From an uncultured bacterium (GTDB lineage: Bacteria > Edwardsbacteria > AC1 > EtOH8): DNA of 64,000 bases. The DNA is taken from contig CALMGM010000001.1 of assembly GCA_937863685.1 (NCBI GenBank), positions 1 through 64,000 on the forward strand. Direction: 5' to 3'. Shown here in pieces: positions 17,156-24,391 of the stretch. The notes under the pieces were generated by a model. That model ran no database searches, was not told the origin of the DNA, and was given only the letters and a program-made list of their open reading frames with translations. Both the position numbers and the translations under genes were made by a program. Numbering within the stretch: position 1 is the stretch's first letter; the number at the start of each line of letters is the position of its first letter.

Positions 17156-17854
17156 CTATATTCCCCTTAAAATCACTCTTTCCACCAACCCCTCCGCCCT
17201 CTTTCTCATTTCGTCCAGATATTCCTCATTATATGGAGGCATATTGCGCAGTTCCTCATTTTCTGCATTTATCTGCACAAACTGCTGTAAAACCCACTTT
17301 TTTGCCCCTTTTATCTCCCGGGCTATGTTTTCCATCGAATCCAGGTCGTGATATTGCGGTACTATGGTGGTGCGGAACTCGTAATCCAATCCGGAGGACA
17401 TGATCAAAGCAATGCTTTCCCTGATATTATCCTTATTGACGGGAACACCGCAGGCCAGGTCATAGGATCCGTCGAAAGAGGCCTTGATGTCCATGGCGAT
17501 GAATTCCACCAATCCGGCCTCGATTATCCTCTTTAATCGGTCCGGAGCACTGCCGTTGGTGTCCAACTTGACCGGCAGGCCCATATCCTTCAGTTTCGTC
17601 AGCAGGGGCACCAGGTCCTTATGGATGGTCGGCTCGCCTCCTGTGACCACCACCCCGTCTATCCAGCCCTTCTTGGCCCTTAAAAACGTTTCTATGCGCT
17701 TCCAGGGGACGTCGGCGATCTGCTCCGGGTGCTTCACCAATATATGGTTGTGGCAGAACGGACAGCGGAAGTTGCATCCGGGAAGAAAAACGACTGAGAC
17801 GATCTTTCCGTCCCAGTCGATCAGCGATGTTTCGATGAAGCCTTTTATTTCCAT
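17156..17854 (-). CDS. nrdG: Anaerobic ribonucleotide reductase activating protein (radical SAM)
   Basis: A 232-residue radical SAM protein with the cluster motif C-N-F-R-C-P-F-C (Cys27, Cys31, Cys34) and a G-G-E-P-T SAM-binding segment. It belongs to the longer NrdG-like group often annotated as anaerobic RNR activating protein; the opening I-E-T-S-L-I-D-W-D-G-K is characteristic. It would use SAM and an electron to place the glycyl radical on the reductase. Here the likely target is the separate 95-residue glycyl-radical protein at 18432-18719, two genes upstream on the same strand. Confidence 0.87.
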   Translation of the reverse strand: MEIKGFIETSLIDWDGKIVSVVFLPGCNFRCPFCHNHILVKHPEQIADVPWKRIETFLRAKKGWIDGVVVTGGEPTIHKDLVPLLTKLKDMGLPVKLDTNGSAPDRLKRIIEAGLVEFIAMDIKASFDGSYDLACGVPVNKDNIRESIALIMSSGLDYEFRTTIVPQYHDLDSMENIAREIKGAKKWVLQQFVQINAENEELRNMPPYNEEYLDEMRKRAEGLVERVILRGI

Positions 17855-17917
17855 AATTACGATCGTTATGCGATAAATGGTACTATTACTTTGATAAAAA
17901 GATCCATAAACCTTTTT

Positions 17918-17974
17918 GTCATGCCATTGAAGAATGGCATCCAGGCATGGATTCCCGCCTGCGCTGGAATGACA
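17918..17974. repeat. Dispersed palindromic repeat, family A copy 1
   Basis: Contains ATTCCCGCCTGCGCTGGAAT (a GGATTCC...GGAATGACA-type palindrome) preceded by a GCCATT/AATGGC hairpin. Other copies are at 18334-18425 and 54504-54530. Copies 1 and 2 flank the redoxin gene. Confidence 0.65.
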
Positions 17975-18014
17975 CGTTGCGCTATTGATCTATCAAAGCA
18001 ATAATAAGCCCGGA

Positions 18015-18290
18015 TTATACCGCCGGATCCAGGTACGGCTTTAATTCCTTGGACAGCGGAGGCCGCTTCACCCAGCGGTCCATCTCGTCCTCGTTGTTCA
18101 GCAAGACCACGGTGGGGATGTCCGACACCTCGTAGAAGGCGCCCTCGGCCAGGCCGTCCACCGTGTCCATGTCGAAGTAGGTGAGCGGCACCTTGCCCTG
18201 AAACTCCCACTTGTCCAGGAAATAGTTGATCTTCTCCATGGCCTGCTTGCAGACCTGGCAGGTGGGCCGGCCGAAAACTTTCAATTCCAT
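18015..18290 (-). CDS. Glutaredoxin/thioredoxin-fold protein next to class III RNR genes
   Basis: A 91-residue redoxin with the active-site motif P-T-C-Q-V-C (Cys11, Cys14) and the cis-proline segment D-I-P-T-V-V-L-L. It resembles NrdH-type and glutaredoxin-like thiol donors. Class III reductases of the NrdD2 type take electrons from a thioredoxin/glutaredoxin system instead of formate, so this protein may be the reductant for NrdD; that assignment rests on context. The ATG at 18290 is preferred because it begins right at the fold; an ATG at 18326 would add 12 residues. Confidence 0.75.
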   Translation of the reverse strand: MELKVFGRPTCQVCKQAMEKINYFLDKWEFQGKVPLTYFDMDTVDGLAEGAFYEVSDIPTVVLLNNEDEMDRWVKRPPLSKELKPYLDPAV

Positions 18291-18333
18291 AGTATATGCC
18301 TTATCCTTATATGTTTGATTTATCATGCCCCAC

Positions 18334-18425
18334 TGTCATTCCCGTGCAGACGGGAATCCAGAAGGCTCTTTATTTATACGAACAAGCAATTGCTACTGGA
18401 TCCCCTCTTTCGAGGGGATGACATA
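18334..18425. repeat. Dispersed palindromic repeat, family A copy 2
   Basis: TGTCATTCCCGTGCAGACGGGAATCCA at the left end and a GGATCCCCTC...GAGGGGATGACA palindrome at the right end, in opposite orientation, enclose about 40 bases. The layout resembles a small MITE-like element with a TGTCAT/ATGACA boundary. Confidence 0.6.
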
Positions 18426-18431
18426 ATAACC

Positions 18432-18719
18432 CTAGGCTATCTGGGAGTGGTAGCGGTCCTTGAGCTCGCCCAGCTTGCCCTTGTTCCAGCCCTCGACGAT
18501 GGTGAAATATCCGGTGACCCGGGTGATGTGGTTGACGTCCCGGCCGCCCACGGTCTGGCTCTTGATGGTGGCCCAATCGTTCTTGGCGATGCCTTCGGCG
18601 CTGCAGCGCACCTTGACCCCGTGCTTCTTGTTGCGGATGATGACATCCCCGCCCTCTTCGGTGAAGTCGTAGATATGTTTCTCGGCGCTCAGTTTGTCTT
18701 TCAGTTCCTGCAGTTCCAT
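18432..18719 (-). CDS. Stand-alone glycyl-radical domain of class III ribonucleotide reductase
   Basis: A 95-residue protein whose last ~32 residues match the extreme C-terminus of anaerobic NrdD: I-T-R-V-T-G-Y-F followed by W-N-K-G-K-x-x-E-L-K-D-R-Y. In E. coli NrdD the equivalent R-V-C-G-Y-L glycine (Gly681) carries the radical; here it is Gly70. The first ~63 residues (charged, with one Cys) are not recognised and may dock on NrdD. The large NrdD at 21178-23607 ends just before this motif, so the radical site appears to be supplied in trans. The ATG at 18719 has GGAGG five bases upstream; an ATG at 18731 overlaps that site. Confidence 0.8.
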   Translation of the reverse strand: MELQELKDKLSAEKHIYDFTEEGGDVIIRNKKHGVKVRCSAEGIAKNDWATIKSQTVGGRDVNHITRVTGYFTIVEGWNKGKLGELKDRYHSQIA

Positions 18720-18962
18720 GATGACCTCCATTATATATTATTTTGATTTTTATCTGTTGGGACACGACCTGCCGTGTCCTTACAAAGTGCAACAGCTTAA
18801 TTACACACCATAGATGTCTATTTGCATACTACGCATGCTAGATCCTTTACCCCGGGAGCTTATTTGTTCACGTTATTGATTGATTATTTATTTATAAAGA
18901 GCTATTTTAAAAAATGCAAAATATATTTCTATCTACACACACTACGCATTAAACTACATTTG

Positions 18963-19730
18963 CTATTTTTCTTTTCCTTTTTGCCCCTCTTCACTTTTGT
19001 CGTCTTGCACGATATTTTGCATTCCTGACAGATATCTTGCCACAAGTGCATTATTGCCACCATATAACGTTTGATATGATAAGCCTTGAGGTATTTGATT
19101 ATAATAAGAACCGCTAGGCATATTCACTATTGGCATATCTACTTGTGCATCAACAAGATAATTTCTTCTTTCTTGGTTGCGCACAATTTCTAATATTTCT
19201 TGTAAAATATCTCTATCAGCTCTCTCTGTTTTCTGTTCTTTACTTTCAATTTTCGTAGCTTGTTCAAGCGCTTGTTCAAGTTTCGGCCAATATGTATTAA
19301 AAACGTCTTCTAGTAATGGCTCGGCAAGTGCGTTTTCACCGCATTTTTGGACAACGGAATTTATAGTATAAATAAGTTTCTTTATTTCATCTTTATTAAC
19401 TGTAGTGTGCTGGAACTGTGCTAAGGGCTGTTCAATATCCGTGGGGTTAAGACCTATTAATAGTGTGCAAACATATGCATCCTTTGTTTTAGACAATGCT
19501 CCAGCTTCATACAGAATCCATTTCGCATCAAGGTTTTCTTTTGTTAGGCATATAATACCTACTTTTGATTTTTCCAATCTATCAGCTATTTCAGGACCCC
19601 ACCTTAAACCCTTTGAAATATCCGTTGATATCCATGGCTCTACAGCTTGGATAACTTGCTTCAACCAATTTTCTAAAGCTTCCGCAATATATTTGCTTTG
19701 ATCCCCAGACCAACTTATAAAAACAAGCAT
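18963..19730 (-). CDS. TIR-domain protein
   Basis: A 255-residue protein with an N-terminal TIR domain (about 1-135): it begins M-L-V-F-I-S-W-S, and the W-x-x-x-E motif is W-I-L-Y-E (Trp71, Glu75), the Glu being the catalytic position of TIR NADases. A coiled-coil-like stretch (about 160-200, rich in Glu/Lys) and a low-complexity Gln/Tyr/Asn tail follow; no membrane helix. Bacterial TIR proteins often act in antiviral defence by degrading NAD+ or making signalling nucleotides; no partner gene is recognisable here. The gene is AT-rich compared with both neighbours, suggesting insertion into the nrd region. AAAGG lies six bases before the ATG. Confidence 0.82.
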   Translation of the reverse strand: MLVFISWSGDQSKYIAEALENWLKQVIQAVEPWISTDISKGLRWGPEIADRLEKSKVGIICLTKENLDAKWILYEAGALSKTKDAYVCTLLIGLNPTDIEQPLAQFQHTTVNKDEIKKLIYTINSVVQKCGENALAEPLLEDVFNTYWPKLEQALEQATKIESKEQKTERADRDILQEILEIVRNQERRNYLVDAQVDMPIVNMPSGSYYNQIPQGLSYQTLYGGNNALVARYLSGMQNIVQDDKSEEGQKGKEK

Positions 19731-19845
19731 GTGATACCTTTCACTATTATTGTGGCAACTACAACAGCATAAGTTATTTTAAAAATCTAAATGCTGGCTT
19801 GCCAACTGCCTTTAAAATTTGCGTTCTATATTAAAGCACCTCGTA

Positions 19846-21078
19846 TCAGACTTTCCCCGAAAACTGCTTGTCCCAATCTATCCTGGCCGTGAACTGCATG
19901 ACCACGAACAGCGTGGCGATACAGCAAATGGTGATGGCCAGCCCGGTGTAGCCCTCCCAGAAGAAGGCGTAGGAAAAGAACACCAGGTACACCAGCTGGG
20001 CCAGGGCCGTCTCCACCAGGGCAAAGCGGGCCCCGGCCACGATCCGCATGTAGGACACCGCCAGGAACACCGACACCGCCGCGCTGATGAAGAACGCCAG
20101 GTAGATGTCGGCGTGATCCGCCAGGTAGGCCATCAGCAGGTGAAAGGCGAAGAACGACGCGGCCAGGAAAAAGTAATGCATGGGGTGCAGTTTTATGCCG
20201 CGCAGGGCGGTGATGATGAACACCAGAAAGAAGAACAGGAACAATGACACCGGGGCGAAGAAGCTGATCTTGCTGACGAACGGCCCGGGGTTTATCTTCT
20301 TGGGCATCTCCATGCCGATCTGGATCCCGGAGATCAGGTTGCTGTACTGCCAGACCAGCTCCCATCCCTTTCCCTTTTTGGTCTTGGCGGTGGGCGAGAT
20401 GGCGTTCTCCGGAAAATCTATCCGCCCGAAATCGGTGGTCATGGCCAGCCGAAAGTTGCGGATCTGCGAGATATTATCCCCGAAGACGTACCACCACTGG
20501 TCCAGCCCCTGGGAGCGGTAGGCCACCCGCACCTGGGCAGTCTGGCCGGGCTCGAGCTTCACCCATTTCCAGATCTTGCCGTCGGTGGGCACCAGCTCCT
20601 TCTCCGGCACGCCGTTGACCGAGATGGCGAAATCGTCGTAGATGCCGTCCCGGGAGGGGAAGGAATACTGAAAGCAGACCTGACGGGCATCATGGGTGCT
20701 GTTGACCAGGCCGTAGGTGCCGTCGAAATCCACCTGGTAGGTGGAATACCACAGTAGGCCCTTTTTGCGGTGGGTCAGTTTCAGGTCGGCCCTGATGTCG
20801 CTGGATTCCAGGTTCAGGTAGTAATCGGACAGGCTGGTCCTGGTCTCGGTGACGGTCTTGCCCCCCTCGGTGGTTTTCACCACCTTCTGCTCCTGCTTGA
20901 CCTGGTAGAACACCAGCGGCGCGCTCTGGCGCTGGGGGGTGCCCCACAGCTGGCCCACCGCCCGTTTGAGCTTGTGGTCCTGGGAGTTGGTGCGGTCCAC
21001 CGTGACCCCGCCCAGTATCACCCAGGCCATGGCGGTGCAGAAGAACACGAAGACGATGGCGGCTATCTTTTTGGCCAT
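19846..21078 (-). CDS. CreD-like inner-membrane protein
   Basis: A 410-residue membrane protein with one N-terminal helix, a large extracytoplasmic domain (about 30-270) and a C-terminal block of five to six helices. The C-terminal signature L-H-P-M-H-Y-F-F-L-A-A-S-F-F-A-F-H-L-L and Q-F-T-A-R-I-D-W identify the CreD family (E. coli inner-membrane protein CreD), whose biochemical role is unclear but which is tied to envelope stress and beta-lactam response. GAGGTG precedes the ATG. It lies 99 bp downstream of nrdD on the same strand; a functional link to nucleotide reduction is not evident. Confidence 0.82.
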   Translation of the reverse strand: MAKKIAAIVFVFFCTAMAWVILGGVTVDRTNSQDHKLKRAVGQLWGTPQRQSAPLVFYQVKQEQKVVKTTEGGKTVTETRTSLSDYYLNLESSDIRADLKLTHRKKGLLWYSTYQVDFDGTYGLVNSTHDARQVCFQYSFPSRDGIYDDFAISVNGVPEKELVPTDGKIWKWVKLEPGQTAQVRVAYRSQGLDQWWYVFGDNISQIRNFRLAMTTDFGRIDFPENAISPTAKTKKGKGWELVWQYSNLISGIQIGMEMPKKINPGPFVSKISFFAPVSLFLFFFLVFIITALRGIKLHPMHYFFLAASFFAFHLLMAYLADHADIYLAFFISAAVSVFLAVSYMRIVAGARFALVETALAQLVYLVFFSYAFFWEGYTGLAITICCIATLFVVMQFTARIDWDKQFSGKV

Positions 21079-21177
21079 GATCGCACCTCGGAATGAATTT
21101 TGAATATTGAATGCAGAATATTGAACTGACCTTGCCTGCTTCTGAATTCTGTCTTCAATATTCTATATTCTTTAGGT

Positions 21178-23607
21178 CTATTTGATCCTCTCTATCCCGC
21201 TGACCCTCTTCCCGCTGCAGTGCGGGCACTCTTCCATCAGGCCCCGGTAGACCTTGCTGCAGACGTTGCAGGTGGTGAACTCCGGCGAGAAGGCGATCTG
21301 GGCGTTGCGGGTATGCCGGAAGGTCTTGGTGACGAAATTGGCGATGGACTCCGGAGACGGGTGGGAATCGGCGATCCAGATGTGGGTCAGGGCCCCGGCC
21401 TCGATCATGTCGTGGAACTTGCCCTCCTGCTTGACCCGGTCGATGGGATTGACCGGATGGGCCACGTTCAGGTAGGTGGAATTGGTGTAATAGACCGAGT
21501 TGTCCTTGAGGTTGCCCTTGACCACTTTCTCGGCCTCCTTGGGGAAGTGCTCCAGGTCCAGCTTGGCGAAGCGGAAGGCGGTGCTTTCGGCCGGGGTCTG
21601 CTCCAGCACGAACTTCATGTTGTATTCCTTGGCCAGCTCCTTGGTCTTGAGGTGCAGGTAGGCAATGATCTTCAGGCCGAACTTGAAGGCCTCGGTGGAT
21701 TGGTGCAGTTCCTGCCCGGTGTGGATCTGGACCATTTCGTTGAGGCCCAGCATGCCGATCAGGAACGACACCCGGGGCAGCCGCAGGTAGCTCTCGCCGT
21801 CCTTCTCCATGGCCAGCAGGGCCAGCGGCCCCTGCTCTTTTAGGGCCATCAGCTTTTCGATGAATTTTCTTTTCTGGATGTGGCCCTTGGCGGAGATGTG
21901 CAGGAAGTCATCAATCTTTTTATACAGGGCATTGGTGTCGCCCTTGGCCAAGTAGGCGATGCGCGGCAGGTTCAGGGTGATGTTCTGCAGGGCCGAGTAG
22001 CGCATCTTCCAGGGGAAGTGGGCGTCGTTCAGGTCGGACTCCTCCAGCTTGAAGGCCAGCCGGCAGCACTCGGAGATCTTGGCGGTCTCGCCCCGGTCGA
22101 ACACGAAATAGGTGTTGCCCTTCTCGGCCGCCACCTGGGAGATATGGTTGAGAAAATCCTGGTGGCCGGGGGTCAGGTAGAATTTCTCGGTGATGTGCAC
22201 CTGCGGCTTGGGAAAGAAGAAGGGGCGCCCGGTGCCGTCCCCGCCCTTGTAGACGTCGAACAGGGCCCAGGCAAAACGCTGGGCTTCCTTTAGATAGTCG
22301 CCATATTTCTTGCCGGTATATTCTCCTCCCGGGCCGATGGCCGGAACGTTCTCAAAATGCTTGGGGGTCTCCCAGTAGATGTTCAGGTCGGAGAAGATGG
22401 CCTGGCCGCCCCGGGCCACCGACTGCTGGCTGTATTCGAAGATCATCATCTGGGCCAGCTGCTGCATATCGCGGTCGGACATGCCCACCAGGTACGGCGC
22501 AAAGAAGACGTTGACGGCATCCCAGCCGATGGCCCCGGCAAAGTGCCCCTGCAGGGCGGCCGAGAATTTCACCATGTGGGCCAGCAAGGTGTCGGCATGC
22601 CTGGCCGGCTTGGCGATGGATAACGCGTTGGGCAAAGACAGCCCGAATTTTTTGACATATTCCAGGCTCTGGCCGGAACAATAGGGGCGATTGATGAAGC
22701 CCAGGTCGTGCAGGTGAATGTCGCCCCGGGAGTGGGCGTCGGCCACCTCCTGGGAGAAGACCTTGGCCAATGCGTACTGCTTGTTGATGGTCTCGGCCAG
22801 CGACATGTTGGTGGCCTCGGGATTGTGGGGAATATTGGCATTCTCCCGGTTGCGGTCGGTCAGGATCTTCTCCACGTCGAACAGGGGAAGCCCCAGGCGG
22901 GAGTGCTTCTTGCGGGCCTCCTCCAGGCCGTGTTCCACCAGCTTGGCGTCAACCAATTCGCGGACCAGGGACGAGGTCAGGCGCTTGACCTTGGCGCTGA
23001 TGATCTGGTCCTCCACTTCCCGGGCCACCTTGTGGGCGATATCCTCGGCCACCCCGGCCTCCTTCTTTAGGGCGGCGATGATCCGGTCCCGGTCCCACTG
23101 GACTATGTTGTCGTCCGACACCCGGACGAACAGCGCCAGGTCGGTGGCATCCTGCTCCCTGCCGGCCTCTGCAGGATCGGGCTTGGCAACGATCTTCTGC
23201 TGGCGGATCTTGGAGCGTTGGTCGCGGTAAAGAATGTAGGCCTTGGCGGTCTTGGCATGGCCGCGTTCGATCAAGACTTTTTCCACGGCATCCTGGACCT
23301 GTTCCACGTTGGGCAGATGATCGCCCTTGGAGGAATACAAAAAGAGCACCACCTCGTCGGCCAGGTTCTCGGAGACGCTGCTGTCCGAGCCGCCCACCGC
23401 CTGGGCGGCCTTGAAGATGGCTTCGGTGATCTTGCGCTTGTCGAAGTTGACGATGTTGCCGTTGCGTTTCTGGACCAGATGAAACATCTTGTTGGCCAAA
23501 GAGCTGTGCAGGTCCTTGATCTTCTCTCCGGCAAATAAAAAGCGGGGAGGCTCCTGGGTGTCGGGGGTGGGCGGGCTGGCTAGTAGCTCACGGTTCTTAT
23601 CTGGCAT
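21178..23607 (-). CDS. nrdD: Class III ribonucleoside-triphosphate reductase, lacking its own glycyl-radical loop
   Basis: An 809-residue anaerobic reductase making deoxynucleotides from NTPs. Two ATP-cone regulatory domains (about 40-140 and 155-250) precede the ten-stranded barrel. Likely catalytic cysteines are in P-Y-C-S-G-Q-S-L and S-E-C-C-R-L. The C-terminus has a zinc ribbon, C-N-V-C (780, 783) and C-P-H-C (794, 797), then ends S-G-I-E-R-I-K-stop. Relatives continue here with R-x-T/C-G-Y and ~30 more residues carrying the radical glycine; no such sequence follows the stop in any frame I checked. The missing part matches the protein at 18432-18719. A GAGGGA site overlaps the nrdR stop seven bases upstream, so it is coupled to nrdR. 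Confidence 0.92.
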   Translation of the reverse strand: MPDKNRELLASPPTPDTQEPPRFLFAGEKIKDLHSSLANKMFHLVQKRNGNIVNFDKRKITEAIFKAAQAVGGSDSSVSENLADEVVLFLYSSKGDHLPNVEQVQDAVEKVLIERGHAKTAKAYILYRDQRSKIRQQKIVAKPDPAEAGREQDATDLALFVRVSDDNIVQWDRDRIIAALKKEAGVAEDIAHKVAREVEDQIISAKVKRLTSSLVRELVDAKLVEHGLEEARKKHSRLGLPLFDVEKILTDRNRENANIPHNPEATNMSLAETINKQYALAKVFSQEVADAHSRGDIHLHDLGFINRPYCSGQSLEYVKKFGLSLPNALSIAKPARHADTLLAHMVKFSAALQGHFAGAIGWDAVNVFFAPYLVGMSDRDMQQLAQMMIFEYSQQSVARGGQAIFSDLNIYWETPKHFENVPAIGPGGEYTGKKYGDYLKEAQRFAWALFDVYKGGDGTGRPFFFPKPQVHITEKFYLTPGHQDFLNHISQVAAEKGNTYFVFDRGETAKISECCRLAFKLEESDLNDAHFPWKMRYSALQNITLNLPRIAYLAKGDTNALYKKIDDFLHISAKGHIQKRKFIEKLMALKEQGPLALLAMEKDGESYLRLPRVSFLIGMLGLNEMVQIHTGQELHQSTEAFKFGLKIIAYLHLKTKELAKEYNMKFVLEQTPAESTAFRFAKLDLEHFPKEAEKVVKGNLKDNSVYYTNSTYLNVAHPVNPIDRVKQEGKFHDMIEAGALTHIWIADSHPSPESIANFVTKTFRHTRNAQIAFSPEFTTCNVCSKVYRGLMEECPHCSGKRVSGIERIK

Positions 23608-23614
23608 GTTTCCC

Positions 23615-24088
23615 TCACTTTTTTATGTTTTTCTGCTGGCTTTTCTCGGCGAATGATTTGGCGGCATCGGCGAATTCGGACACCTCGCGGAAGGAACGGT
23701 ACACCGAGGCAAAACGCACGTAGGCCACCCCGTCCAGCTCCTGGAGATGCTTCATCACATGTTCCCCGATGATATCGGCCGGCACCTCGTTGTGGCCCCC
23801 AGACTGGAGCTCGTTCTCGATGGCTTCCACCATCCTCTCCAGGGCATCGATGCTGATGGGCCTCTTCTCCACCGCCCGGCGGACACCGGAAAGCAGCTTC
23901 TGGCGGTCGAAAGCCTCCCGCCGGCCGTCCTTCTTGATGACCATCAGGGCTGATTCTATGTACTCGTAAGTGGTATAACGGCGATGGCATTGCAGGCATT
24001 CCCGCCGGCGGCGTATGGCCTGGCCATCCTTACATAAGCGGGAGTCGATCACCTTGTCCTTGGGGAAAGAACAGGCTGGACATTTCAT
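23615..24088 (-). CDS. nrdR: Transcriptional repressor NrdR
   Basis: A 157-residue NrdR: an N-terminal zinc ribbon (M-K-C-P-A-C and C-L-Q-C-H-R-R-Y-T-T-Y-E) and an ATP-cone domain (about 50-140, with V-I-K-K-D-G-R-R-E-A-F-D). It senses ATP/dATP and represses ribonucleotide reductase genes by binding paired NrdR boxes. It is the first gene of the nrdR-nrdD unit, and two box-like sites lie in its own promoter, consistent with autoregulation. Confidence 0.95.
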   Translation of the reverse strand: MKCPACSFPKDKVIDSRLCKDGQAIRRRRECLQCHRRYTTYEYIESALMVIKKDGRREAFDRQKLLSGVRRAVEKRPISIDALERMVEAIENELQSGGHNEVPADIIGEHVMKHLQELDGVAYVRFASVYRSFREVSEFADAAKSFAEKSQQKNIKK

Positions 24089-24094
24089 GACATA

Positions 24095-24141
24095 CCCCTT
24101 TATTTTGTGGCAAGGGGGTAATTATGCACCATATATGGCCT
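24095..24141 (-). promoter_or_regulatory. Tandem NrdR-box-like operator
   Basis: Two 16-bp sites, 24126-24141 (core CACCATATATGG) and 24095-24110 (CCCCTTTATTTTGTGG), each match the NrdR box consensus ACACWATATATWGTGT at 11 of 16 positions. Their centres are 31 bp apart (15 bp between sites), the spacing known for NrdR operators. The first lies within the -35/-10 spacer and the second just downstream of the predicted transcription start. Confidence 0.65.
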
Positions 24142-24149
24142 GATGTCAA
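24121..24149 (-). promoter_or_regulatory. Sigma-70 promoter of nrdR-nrdD
   Basis: On the minus strand: TTGACA (24149-24144), 17-nt spacer, CATAAT (24126-24121). Transcription would start near 24114, about 26 bases before the nrdR ATG. Confidence 0.7.
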
Positions 24150-24251
24150 GCCTAAAATCAGCGCTGGAGGGAATATTTTGTGACTTTTTTTATTATTTTT
24201 GGTATCCATTTTGCATAAACAGATTTATAACATGTTGCATAACAATAAAAT

Positions 24252-24280
24252 AAAAACGGCAGTAAAAAACTGCCGTTTTT
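24252..24280. terminator. Terminator downstream of the FG-GAP protein gene
   Basis: A 12-bp perfect stem (24252-24263 with 24269-24280) with A/T tracts on both sides. It lies 112 bases past the stop codon at 24392 in the minus direction. The rest of the 24150-24391 gap is AT-rich and holds no other feature I can support. Confidence 0.7.
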
Positions 24281-24391
24281 AGGTAGATTTTGCCTGTGGT
24301 TTTAGAAAAATATATCGGGTATTTTTAAAGGCACTCGTGTATTTATATAATATATTGCCCAGGTTAGTGTTACCTATCTATATAATATAAA

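Noticed and set aside
18805-18820. NrdR-box-like sequence ACACCATAGATGTCTA upstream of the glycyl-radical gene
   Set aside because: Only about 9 of 16 positions match, and no second site was found 31-32 bp away, so it is not supported as an operator.
18822-19028. Plus-strand 68-codon frame in the gap before the TIR gene
   Set aside because: It overlaps the TIR gene end antisense, is Leu/Phe-rich from AT-rich DNA and lacks a ribosome binding site.
21079-21177. Repeated GAATATTGAA-like words between creD-like gene and nrdD
   Set aside because: They are short, imperfect and AT-rich; I could not define a palindrome or unit firm enough to list as an operator.
21150-21180. Possible programmed frameshift or stop readthrough at the nrdD end to add a radical loop
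   Set aside because: The sequence after the TAG encodes no G-Y-F-like segment in any frame before further stops, so recoding would not restore the tail.
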